64,000 nt of DNA from NCBI GenBank assembly GCA_905250125.1, contig CAJNOL010001210.1, forward strand, positions 1 through 64,000. The letters run 5' to 3'. Of this stretch, positions 12,419-24,800 are shown one piece after another; the first letter of the stretch is position 1, and each line of letters begins with the position of its first letter. The notes under the pieces are model-generated. The model saw only the letters and a list, made by a program, of their open reading frames with translations, did not search any database and was not told the DNA's origin. Origin of the DNA: Rotaria sordida. Its lineage: Eukaryota > Rotifera > Eurotatoria > Philodinida > Philodinidae. Position numbers and translations under genes: made by a program.

Positions 12419-15400
12419 TTATGCAGCTGGTGGTGCTGATGGTTGTACCATTGGCAAATCACCATGAACACGAAATCGATATACACATGTATAATTTGGA
12501 TTACCCCAATTTGATGTTACTCGAAGTTCAACATATTCAACAGTTGGTACATTAACAAGCTAAATATTAAAATTCATTTTAATATTAAAAAAAAAATTAC
12601 AAAAACAAACTTGAGGTTTAAATCGTTGAAGTGATGGACCATTCTCTGCATCATAATAATATCGACCAAGAACCATACCTTCTTTATCACTTTTATCTTT
12701 TAAAGCCTAAAAAACCAATAAATTGATTTTTTCGGGAAATACAAAAAGTTTAATGTCAATATCTTTTATCAAAATAATATTTTTTACTTACATAAACAGT
12801 AAAATTATTCGGTGCACTATTAATATGTCCAACAATTGAAATAGTTTTTGATAAATGTTCAAGTACAAATTCAGTTGGTTTAACAGGTACAGCTAATTTA
12901 ATAATAACACTTCCTTGATCACCTTTAAATGGAAAACATTGACCTGGCATTCGACCAGACTACAAAATAATTAATATATTTCAATTAAAATTTTAAATAT
13001 ATATATAAATCAAAAAACAAACTTTTATCATTATATCCGGTTGTTTAGACATATGTACTATAGGAATACCAAGAAATTTAACAACATTCTGGCGTGGTTC
13101 ATCAGTATATTCCGTACATCTTGTATCAACAATTTTTCCACCTAAAAGAAATTTTATATATTTTTTTTTTCTTGTGTTTCTATTTAATTTACCATTAGCT
13201 TCAAGTGCATAATCAGCTTGACCAGTTTCATCAGCGGCATATTCATCAAGTAATTGTCGAATAAGCTAAAAGGAATAGTTTTTTTTTTTTTTTTTTTTGA
13301 CTTTCTTAATAATCATCTACTTACAGCATCTAATTCTCGTTCTTGTGCAGGTTTTAATGCATGTCGACTACCAAGATATTTTTCTTTTTCATGTTTAAAT
13401 TCATCCATTAAATTTTGAACTTTTTGTAAACTAGCATCACAATATTCTTTAGCATTGTCTTTTGTTGTTTCAACAACATTATTAACACGTCCTTTAACTT
13501 GATTAACTTGTCGATGAAATGTTTTTTTTATTGTATAATAAATATCATCAAGAAAATTCATTATCCAATCTTTTATATCAATTAACCAATGATAAAATCG
13601 TTTAAGATAATAAGAAATACGATTATATGTATTTTCACGAATAAAATTCGTTATATTTCCCATTTGTTTATTTCTATATTCTTGAAAATCTTGACAATAT
13701 TCATAAGCTTTTGATTCTGGATAATGTTCAAATGATTTACATGCCAAATAAGGAACTATAAAATAATTAAAAAAAAAAACAAAGAATATATTTTAGTATC
13801 CATCGGATCGAGGATAGAGGCAGTCGTCTCTCTTCCTCGCAAAATTTTGAGAGCGGGATTGAGACTATATTAACAGTTATAATTTCTTGAAGTTGAAACC
13901 GAAGAATTCAAATCAATTTTAATCTTCTGTAGGACTAGCATTTTATTTTTATTCATTAAGATTGAGCTACTCTAAGGAAGTGACGCTTATACCCACCCTC
14001 CTCGCAGGTTTTTTTTCGCACAAATATTTTTTTGTCTTAGCAAAAAAAATCAATATTTTCGAGAACGAACATTTATATAGGAAAGTACTATTTAGAGGTT
14101 TCTGTAGTCGAAAGTTAGTTTTTCATGTAAAATGAGTATGATATTCAGAATCAGCATAAAAAATTACACTAGATAGTGTATTTTTCATTGTAAAATATTT
14201 TCCATGAAAATTTGACCCGTAGGGAACCAAGGGGGAAAAATCTCATGGATAAAATGTTGAGGGGGAGTAGGGATTAGATTCCCATGGAAAATATTTTACA
14301 ATGAAAAATAGACTATCTAGTGTAATTTTTCATGCTGATTCTGAATATCATACTCATTTTACATGAAAAACCAACTTTCGACTACAGAAACCTCTAAATA
14401 GTAGTTTCCTATATAAGTGATCGTTCTCCAAAATATTGATTTTTTTTCTAAGACTAAAACTGTCCAAGGTCTGATTGGGTGATTTTACATCTTCATACTA
14501 CCCATAACAAAAAATTACTGAAACGAAAAGAAACCTTATGGGGGGATATAGCCTATGGAAAAAGCGCTACTTCCTTGAATTTTTCGAAGTAAAATGAAGA
14601 TATAATGCGATTAAGCGCGCGAGACGGCTACTCCGCTTCACGAAAATGCTTTTGGTGCGGTGCACATCTCTGATATGTAGGTTTATAAAGGAAGACTAAG
14701 TTCTATTGCACACCGTAGACGCCGCTACCTATTGACATCTCAGAACTTGGTAATACTTATGAAGTCTTCCTTTACATAAACACGCCTTCGGAATGTTCTA
14801 GAATAGTTTGACTTGTATTGTTTATATGTCACTCAATGCCTTTTTCTGATGTCAAGGAAGGCTAATACTTAATGTTTTTCAGAATGTACCTAATGATTAT
14901 TGAGCTTTCGTCTACGATGAATAGATGAGTAGCAAAATTTTACATTTAGTATATTTTTCTTCGAAAGAAAAAAGAAAAGAGAATACTTACAAGCATAAAG
15001 ACCAAGAAGAAAAAGAAGTGGAATAAGTAACCACCATGGTAAACTCATAAGATTATTCCATAGAAATTTGAATAGATTAATTGGTATATAAAGAAGATTT
15101 TTCATAAAACTTATTAATGTATTATCTTTATCTTCATGAAATTTTTCATGTTTTTTTCTTGTTTCTTTTTCTTTATTATATTCTTCTTCTTCTTCTTCTT
15201 CTTCGTCTTCTTCTTGTTCATTTTGTTGATCTTGACTTTTTCGTTCTTTTCTTGTTAATTTATGTTGTTCAATTTGTTCATTATCATTATCACGTGGTGT
15301 TGAATGAACAGGTGCAGCACCAGTACGTCGACGAAGATTATAACCTGTTGTTTGACCATTTGTTGATGATTGAGATGATGAACGAGAAAATCCTCTACTA

Positions 15401-16799
15401 CGATGAGATGTTGGTGAATTAAGAAGTGTTTCTGTTCCTTGTTGTTGAGTAGTTTGATGCATTAAACGATCACGTATAGCTGAATATCCATTAGCTAATT
15501 GTGAACGAACATTTGACATAAATCGTGTTGGTGATGAAAATACCGAATTTGTTGATGATCCATATGAACGATAATCACCATGTAAATCACGACGAGCCAT
15601 TACTGGAACAGCATATGCACCATTTTCCGTCACAGGCATATAGGAAACACTAGAATTAAAAAAAAATTCAATAAAATTAATTACAAAACGGATGTTTATC
15701 GATATATATATATATCTATACGCTATTCGAATCTAAAATTATTTAAACTTCTATATTTTTAATTAATAGTTTTCTAGATGATTTCATATTTCGATCTTTT
15801 AGCAAACAATTTGTACGACATTGAGATTCTCATTTGTTTATGATAAATTACATCATTTGAATATTTAATATTTATTTTGGTAAGTTCAATTCTGTCAATC
15901 GTATCGTAATGGTACCTTGTTGCTTGAAGGTTAAACCATTGTATAAAACATATCTCACGTCATGCCACTTTACATTCAAACAAAAAAAAACCATTAACAA
16001 ACACTTATTGATTGTATCAAATAGCTTCGAGCAATGTACGTTTAAACTTAACAAAAAAAGAAATCGAACTTTCTTTGAGGTATTTTATTGGAATCTTGCC
16101 AAGTTTTCTTGATATTCAACTAAAAGTTGAGATTGTAAAAACAACAAGCAATTGTTATCGTACTATACTTCAAAGCGATCGAATTGATGATAAGAGATAA
16201 CTTATATCTATTTGTGTATTACGTCATATACAATAGCCAAACAAAAAAACCAGATCTTTTCAATTATTCTAATTTCATAATTCTTTCCACTAGGTTAGTC
16301 CATCAGTTTACGCCTCAGAATACATTTGTTTACTCATTCTCAAGTATCGGCTTTTTTCTTCTATGAATAATAATTCAAATCAAACAAAGTGAACACTCTC
16401 AAGTAAATTTTATACAAGACTGAATATATTAATGATAATTTATATTCAAACTGTACAAATAGCTTGATTTGTTTTTTTTGTCAATAAAAACCTAACCTGT
16501 GAGCATAAGTATAAGTTGTTGGTGGAAGTCCACTAAAAGAAAAATTGTTTCTAATATTTCGTTTTTTTCTTTTATAATTAAAATAATTACTCTGTAGGTG
16601 ATTTTGTATTTTGAAGTACATCATAAACACTTCTACTTGTTGTAGTATTTGATCCCATTCGTCGTTTTGTTATTGTATCTGTACGTACTTCAGTTTCAAT
16701 GAACATTGGTCGACGAGTTGTTGTTACTGACGAATTAGAACCTGATGTTGTTGGTTTATTTGTTTCAATAATATCATCATCAATCAGTGTATCTGTCAT
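12419..16799 (-). CDS. SUN-domain nuclear envelope protein (SUN1/SUN2/UNC-84 type)
   Basis: SUN proteins sit in the inner nuclear membrane. They bind KASH-protein tails in the perinuclear space, forming the LINC bridge from nucleus to cytoskeleton. Exons: 16799-16591, 16532-16497, 15649-14991, 13755-13325, 13265-13193, 13141-13023, 12959-12792, 12706-12611, 12559-12419; 643 residues, all phases agree. Order: a Ser/Thr/Arg-rich nucleoplasmic N-terminus, an acidic Glu run (about 215-245), one membrane helix (about 283-306, [17 protein letters not shown]), a helical coiled region (about 310-445), then the SUN domain. The SUN domain shows [43 protein letters not shown], and [25 protein letters not shown] short Pro/Ala tail ends it. 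The 1.2-kb fourth-exon acceptor intron (13756-14990) carries a fold-back transposon. Confidence 0.93.
13973..14577. mobile_element. fold-back MITE-like element in a SUN intron
   Basis: Two arms of about 185 bp (roughly 14030-14215 and 14281-14458) are near-perfect reverse complements. They share blocks such as actatttagaggtttctgta and its complement. A loop of about 65 bp contains aaccaaggggg. Outer short inverted ends AAGGAAGTgaCGCTT (from 13974) and AAGCGCTACTTCCTT (to 14575) suggest the full element is about 600 bp. No coding capacity and no clear target duplication was seen. It lies inside the 13756-14990 intron. Confidence 0.75.
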
Positions 16800-17010
16800 A
16801 ATTAATCTTCTATTTTTCTTTTCTATATAATATAGAATAGATCTGAAATTAAAAACAGAAAAAAAAAAAAGGATAAACTTCTCCTGTTTATCGTGACCTA
16901 TGAAACAAAGTGAACAAAGTTCGACCGATTCGATCATATCGATAAATTAGAAGCAGACGAAAAAGAAAAGAAAAGAAAAGAAAAAAATTCTATCGCATGT
17001 GTATACATGA

Positions 17011-18406
17011 TTAACGTTCGAAAGAAAGAAAAGAAGACGATGAAGTGATAAATCTATCATTTAATATATCAAGTAAAGTTAATATGATTCGTGATATAGA
17101 TGAAAAATATTTTAACCATATATTTCTACATTCTATTTGCATTTGATTTCGTTGATAAATAGAAATATTTCTTAAATAATATGGTAAAAGACTTAATGAT
17201 ATATTTGAATAAATAATAATAATTGATTTTGACCAATTAATTATTTCACTAAATGGAAGTATAATTAATTCATTATCATTTGTTGTTATAACAGGTATAC
17301 AACCATATTGTAATGATTCAAGAAAACGATATGAATATAAACGACGTCCACTAGGTACAAGACAAAAATATGATTGACGAAGAAGTTCAATATATTCATT
17401 TTGATCATAAGAATTATTATTATTATTATTATTATTATTATCAGTATATTTTATAATAATATCATGATTATTATTTAAATGACGAAAAAATGTACGATGA
17501 TGTTGAACATCTTCATAACTTTTACCTTTAAATGAAAGTAGAATTTTACGTGAAGAAAAAAATTTATTTGTTAAATTTGATGGATAATCAATATGAAATA
17601 ATGGAAATGTTATATCTGATAAACAATTATAATTATTATAAGTAAAACTAGTTGATGCAAGAATATATTGTGATGGTAATATAAAATCTAATGTACGTCG
17701 ATAAGAAGGCCAAGTTCCTAGAAGATAATGTACTAAGGATATGTTTTATAATATCTTTGTCTCAACTACTATTACGAACAAAAAAAAGCTCATTATCTAA
17801 CAGACTTTCGTTCAGACGGATCGGATGACATGATTTATGATTATGTCTAAGGAGTTTCGCATGATCTATCTCGATAAAATGAAAGAACAAAAAAAAAAGA
17901 AATCTACCTGTATAATGATTAAATATCAAATGAATTTTATTTGGATCTGACCATTCATGAAAAAATTTAAAACGTTGTTCAATAAAATATGTATAATAAC
18001 CATTTTTTGATCGACGATCTCGATCAAGTGTATCAACAGGTGCTATATGTATACAAGCTAATGATGAATCATTTGTATAATAAGATGAATTTCGAATTAT
18101 ATCAAGAATAATTGAAAAAATAGGTGAACGTATATAAGTTATATTTGGATATTCAATATTTTTATCAATATGAATAGAAAAATATTTAATATTATTTGGA
18201 CATTTTAATTTCTGTGTACAATTTAATATTGTATTCGAAATATGAAATGAAGGTAATAAAATAGATTTTTCATTAGAAGACGAATCAGAAAAAAGTTGAA
18301 AAATAAGTACAATTTGTATAAAACATATAAGAATACAAATAATAGTAAGAAAAATAAAACGTTGTGATATGTTAGAAAATGATTTAATCATTGTGCAATC
18401 TATCAT
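17011..18406 (-). CDS. exostosin-family glycosyltransferase (GT47), type II membrane protein
   Basis: Exostosins polymerise heparan sulphate in the Golgi; the GT47 half transfers glucuronic acid. Two exons, 18406-17908 and 17717-17011, join in phase (G|GA) to give 401 residues. A short cytoplasmic start precedes one membrane anchor (about residues 17-37), as expected for a Golgi type II enzyme; several N-x-S/T sites follow. The family signature is clear at residues about 275-300: FCLVPSGRRLYSYRFLESLQ, then GCIPVI, followed by LPFSEIINWS. GTWPSYRR at the splice junction matches EXT1. EXT1 and EXT2 are over 700 residues because a GT64 domain follows; here the protein stops after GT47 and DILNDRF. 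The gene starts about 440 bp from the divergent KDM2 gene. It could be EXT-like or another GT47 member; donor and product are not proven. Confidence 0.88.
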
Positions 18407-18849
18407 TAATTATCTATTAACCACATAAAAATGACAGACAAAGCCGATGCCACTATCAACCAATACATAGTAAGATCTTTGTCCTCTATCATTTTAATGC
18501 ATTTATGCAAATATAGAGATTTTTACTGATAACTAGCGACCTCAATGAATAGAAAATAGTGTTATTTTTTTGTTTAGTAAAATGAAAATCATGTTATCTA
18601 ATTTATTATTAAGAATGAAATTTAGAAATTTTAAAATCAAAACAAATAATTGATAAGCATCTCATGGGTTCGATGCAATAAAAAAAAATTTTCTTTTTTT
18701 CAAGTATCGACTTTGTAGTTATTTTTGTATCATAGGGTTGAGTCATTCATATGAAAAAATAATCTTAACTATCAATTGAATAAATTATTTAAATGAAATA
18801 TTGAAAGAAAAAAACGAAAGTTTTTTCTCTTTTTTTTTTTTCTATTATA
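18407..18849. promoter_or_regulatory. divergent upstream region of the exostosin (-) and KDM2 (+) genes
   Basis: 443 bp between two opposite start codons, A/T-rich with a T tract just before the KDM2 ATG. No TATA box or other element stands out. It must hold both promoters unless one gene has a distant leader exon. Confidence 0.4.
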
Positions 18850-21800
18850 ATGGTTTCAAAGGTAGAAGGTCGTCGTTTGGTAAGTAAAAGTTTTTATCAA
18901 TTATATATATATGTGTAGATATATCGAGATTATTGGTAAAAATAATATATAGAATTATTTTTGTTGATTTCAATTGGAGAAAAATAGACCAGTTAGAGAA
19001 AAAAGAAAAAAATATAATTAACATTTATAGTAAAATTCAATAAATCCTCTTAAGAATTATTGGTTTAGTTATATTTTAAATAATTAATTCAAAAAACTAA
19101 TAATATTATTGCTAAATGATAAAATCATTATTTACTGTACAATAATGTTCATTTGAATTCAACAAAATAAAGTCATAAATTTCATTGTCTTAGAAGCGTC
19201 AAATCAAATGATAAAATAATAGTCAACCATCTAATTGTATAATAGAAGATCCAGGGTATTCTATTGTGTCTTATTTATTTTTATAGTTTTTAATTAAGAA
19301 GATTTTTTTTGTAAAAACTAAAACAATTTTGAGGACTTGAGGAAAGATTTTAAGTGTTCAGGAACAATGTGAGTCTTGTAAAGTTTTTAGCTCAAAACTA
19401 ATGTGTTTGCACCAGAAATTAAAAGCGGTGCATGCAAGCGTAATAACTTGACAACGACAACTGCTGGCAACCTGTGGTTTTCAACAATCAGCGAAAGAAT
19501 GGATAAAAACGCTGTTCCGATTTGATGTAATTTTGATTAAAAAGAATTAGAAAATTTGCTAGAAATCTGTATAATTTGATCGAATAGAAATATGATTATA
19601 TATAATATCAGACAAAAAGACATTCGAACTTCTCCTCTTTTGATTGTTGAAAATCACAGATCACTTGCTGTTGCCATAATCGAGTTATTGAATGTACACA
19701 CTCACCTCTATTTAATTCTAGGCTATACATGTGAATTGTTCGACTTACCAACTTTTATGACATCATATTAAAAATTAAACTAAATAAAAAGTCTAATATC
19801 CGATGTAAAATAAAGCAACCTAAAAGTTTATTATTACCCACTAAAGTATGAAAAAAAAAACCACCTGCAATCGACTTTAATCATAGTGTAAGATACTTAA
19901 TGGTATTACAAACTCAAGTTCTTTTCTTTTTGTAAAAATAAAAGAACTGAAGAAATAATATTAATATCGTTTTTTTTTCTTTTTCTTTCTTTTAAAAGTA
20001 ATAAAAAGTAAGCATTGATTTTTATTTTTGCATGATGCTGCTAAAAAAAAAAAAAAAACAAGAATTATATAAATTCGAAATTAAAATTTTACATTCAGTT
20101 AAATTTATTGCTATATAAAAATGAATCTATGAAAATTGATCGAATGATAATTAAACAACATCAATGTAGAATGTTGTTAGTAAATTCTTCGAAAGTCTTT
20201 CAAATTTTCACTCTTGTTCTTTATCAATGCGATCATCTACAAAGCCATTTCTTTTTTTATATGTGATTGAATATGCACTGAAGTTTGACTCGATGTTCGG
20301 AAACTATTCGATTAGTTCAGATTAGAGTTAAACAGGACCGGATTTTTGCCAGTTCATCATTACACAATTGCTGTTTGCATTCAAGAATTTTCTCTATTGA
20401 AAACGGTGTTTTTATGAAATTTTTGAAGTCAGAAGAATATGTTTGCGAAAGACTCAATATAGATATCTTATCTTTAACTTAACTATAAACAATTGATTAT
20501 TCACTTTATAGCTCTATCGATTTCTTTTTGTTGCATATCTCTCAATTTAATCTAGATCAAATAATTTATTTTATTATTCTACTTAGACAGCGATCTGAAT
20601 CAAGAAAAATAAATATTTACAATTTTATGTTAGATTTTTTTATAAACTTGTTTTTTTTTTGAAATTAAGATGAAAAAATAAATTTGATTTAAATAGCTTA
20701 TTTATATCGACATCGGATTCGAAAGGTTGACGCATCTTGCTATAAAATGTGATGGTGAAAGTTTCATTCCTCAGTTTTAGTTTCTAGTTCGAATTTAGGG
20801 ATGACAATTTACTGTTAATTTATTTTAAATTTAAGTTGGATTTACATAAATTTTAAATTCAATTTAAATTATTATATTGATTTAAACCCATATGATGAAA
20901 ACTGGTGGTTAACCGCGATTTGACTGGTCCGGTTACCGGTTCCCGTCGCTACAATTTACCGCTAAAATGAACCGGTTAACCAGTTCGCTGATTATCATTA
21001 ACATTTAGTTGCTCTAAATCATCGATTTTGCTATTTTAAATAATTTTTTCTTGTATCTTCCCATGTCATAAAAGTTCTCGGAAAAAAACCGCCGGTTTTG
21101 ATAAATACTGCGGTTTACCGCTAAAAACTGTCCGGTGTTTACGATATGAGAATAAATTTACAAAATTGATTTTTGGATTTATCAAACTTTCGTAAATGTA
21201 AAATGATCACCCTTAGTCCGAATTTCTACACGTAAATATTCAATTCCTTTTCGCCAGATTTTTGCCAATTTGACTGTAAAATTCATCCGCCCGGTTGCTG
21301 GCTGGACAGAAAAAAAGCTGTCCAGTTCCAACTCTGATTCAGACAGCGTTGGGGTATTTGCTCAAGCTTTTCTTGACATCCATGAACAATCATGGAAGTA
21401 CGCTAAGGTTCGGTAGAAACCACACATACGACCAATTTTTGCTTTCCTATTAAATATTTTTGTTTTGTTTGTAGAAATACGATGATTCAATGAATCAAAT
21501 TTAAAAAGACTTTAATTATTAGTTTTAATGAATATTTTTTCTATATTTATCTAGTAAATGATGATCAATAGACAAGATATTTGATTTGTTTTTGTTTTTT
21601 TAGCGTACACGAGTTAAGAAGAATTATGTGGATGATGATGATGATGAGTTCTTTGAAGAAGCATTGGAAACAGGACAAAAATGGAGGATTGAAGAGAAAT
21701 TAACTACGCCAGATAATTATCAAGGCAAATTTGCTGAAGAACTCACAGCTGATGGTTTGTATTTAATTAAAATTTTTTGATACATATTAATAGAATTAGT

Positions 21801-24800
21801 CCTGTTATTGAATTAATTCTATTTTCTATTATGAATTCTATGAGAATTTTCGAAGTCACAGAAGATTTTGAAAAATATTAGTTTCGAATTGACTTTTATG
21901 CATTTCTCTTCTATGAATTTAGAATTCAATTTATCCTATATTCAACGTACTGGTTTTCCAAATCCAATAATTGTAAAACAACATCGTGGTTTAGGTCTTC
22001 GAGTTCCAACATCTCATTTTACAATACATGATGTTCGTTCATGTATTGGTTCTCAACGTCTTATTGATGTTGTTCATGTTGATACACAAGAATCAACACA
22101 AATGACAATGAAATCATGGACAGATTATTATGATCAATCACCAGAAAAACGTTCACAATTATTAAATGTTATTTCTTGTGAATTTAGTCATACAAAACTT
22201 GAACAATATGTTGAATCACCATCAATTGTTAGTTAAGAATTGAAATTTGATGATAAAAATTTTCTTTATTTTTTGTAAGGTACGTGACATTGATTGGGTA
22301 TCAAATACTTGGCCTAAATATTGGTTAGATATTCAAGCACAATATCAAAATAATCTCAAACAAGAACATATGTATTATCCAAAAACTCGAAAGTAAAATA
22401 GAAAATTTTTTTTTTTTTGATTTTATCAATTATCTATTCATTCTTTTTCAGATATGTTCTTATGTCAGTTGCAAAATGTTTTACTGATTTTCATATTGAT
22501 ATGGGTAATAATAATTATTATTATTGATTATTTTAATTTGATAAAAAAAAAAATTTTTGTTAAGGTGGATCTTCTGTTTGGTATCATATATTAAAAGGAA
22601 AGAAAATATTTTGGGTATTACCACCAACTGAATCTCATTTACGTTTATATGAAGAATGGATTTTATCTGGTCAACAGAATAAATGTTTTTTTGCTGATTT
22701 ATGTACGAAAAATGATTGTCAAATGATAATTCTTGAACCTGGTTGGACATTTTTTTTACCATCAGGTTGGATTCATGCTGTATATACAGTTGAAGATTCA
22801 CTTGTATTTGGTGGTAATTTTTTAAATTCATTTAAAATTCCAATGCAAATACAAGTTTGGATGATTGAAAGAAAAGTTCGAGTACCTGATCGATTTCGAT
22901 ATCCATATTTTATTGAAAGTATGTGGTATATTATTCAACACTATGTTTATTCTCTAACTGGTATTACACATATTACTGATGATTGGTAAGATTTAAATTT
23001 TATTTATAAAGAATATGTAAAGTAAAAAATCTCTAGGAAACTATCAGCATCTTGTTTTGTTACTAAGGAATTCTGGCAAAAGAGTCATTCATAATAAAAA
23101 CATTTTTCCTAAAACCAGGTTTTTTTTTGTCAAATGTTGTTTATTCAATCATTTCAATTCCTATACAGTGGTGGAAAAAAGATTAGAAACAATGATTTTT
23201 TTTGGTTTTTTTTTCATAATGTTAAGCACGTACCTTCAATCGAAATAGTGATTTTAATAGTCAATAGAGTTTTCTATCTAATACACTTTATAGCAAGATG
23301 AATAATGATAACAAGGCTCCTAAAAAACCGAACGCGGGATATTTTTCAGGTTCTAGAAGACTTTGTTCAAGCTATTTTTAAACGGTACCATCTTAAAGAG
23401 CGCAAAATTAGGGATCACCGAGTTTTCTATGAATCTCTCATAAAAAATTACAAGCATCACAAAAATCATGAAAAAGACGTTTTTAGTCGATTTTTAAAAG
23501 AATTTCATTTTTTCATGATTTTTGTAATGCTTGTAACTTTTTATGAGAAGGTCGTAGAAAACTCGGCGATCCCTCATTTTGCGCTCTTTAAGATGGCACC
23601 GTTCAAAAATAGCTCTGGCAAAATCTTCTAGAACCTGAAAAATATCCCGTGTTCGGTTTTTTAAGAGTCTTGCCATCATTATTCATCTTGCTATAAAGTG
23701 TACTGAATAGAAAGCTCCATTGGCTATTAAAATCACTATTTGGATCGAAGCTACGTGCTTAACGCTATGAAAAACATTTAAAAAAATCGTTGTTTCTAAA
23801 CTTTTTTCCATCACTTGACTTAGGGATGTGTAGTATATTGATGTAAATACTGAATAGTGAGTCACTGGAACACTGATTACAGTGACATCCGCATTCGCTA
23901 CAATATTAAAACATCAACTCTATTAAAATATGCCTTTGTTTTTTTTTGTGACGATGCATTTCAATACTTCAGTATGCATTAACTATATGAAGTCGATGAT
24001 CAATAAACTGGAACTGTACAGTTCTACTTCCATTTAATCAATTTTATTTATTGATTTTTCAATTTATTAATCAACCCTGTGCTCTGATCTCATACTATTT
24101 TTATCTATTTGCTAATAGATAAACCATTCATATACGTCATTTTTTCTTACTAATCACGTGCATCTTCGAAAGATATTATTCATTTATATTAACACTCCAC
24201 GAAACCATTCTCACTTGTACTTTTACACCTTGACAAGTTTCTGTTCGTTAATATTCACGAGGGAACATATCGAATTGTCAGACGTCGTTCGACTTCGCAT
24301 TAAGGACTATGAATAGGTCTCGGTTGAGACTAAGAAAAGCTTAAAAATGGTTCGAGTCATAGATGATACTGGCAACGGTCCGGTCTGTTACCGGATTTAA
24401 CGGCTTACTGTCAATCTGTAGATAGTTATCTGTTTAAATTTTTTACTTTTCATCATTCTTATTGGCTCTAATTGATGTTGTTTATTAAATATATAATGAA
24501 GTTTTGTTGGAATTTCACGAAAACAAATTATACAAAAGAAAAACTTTAATACATTCGGTATTAATAATTCTATAATTTTTTGTTGTATAGCTAGAAGTAG
24601 TAATAGCGATCCGATGCTGGTATCGATTTTAAGCCGGTCGGTCTATTAATCCGATATCGGTTTATCGACTGGTTCAGTCTAACTTGTCCAAGCCGGTTTC
24701 ATCTATGCCATCGCCTACTACTATTGAAGAATTAATGATAATTTTTATTGATAGCAAATCATTTTCGAACTGAAATTATGTCTCTAGATATGTTTTGATA

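Noticed and set aside
23305..23679. Opposite-strand frames of 108 and 61 codons.
   Set aside because: They are the two arms of one palindromic element; the peptides are the same sequence read inward from each side.
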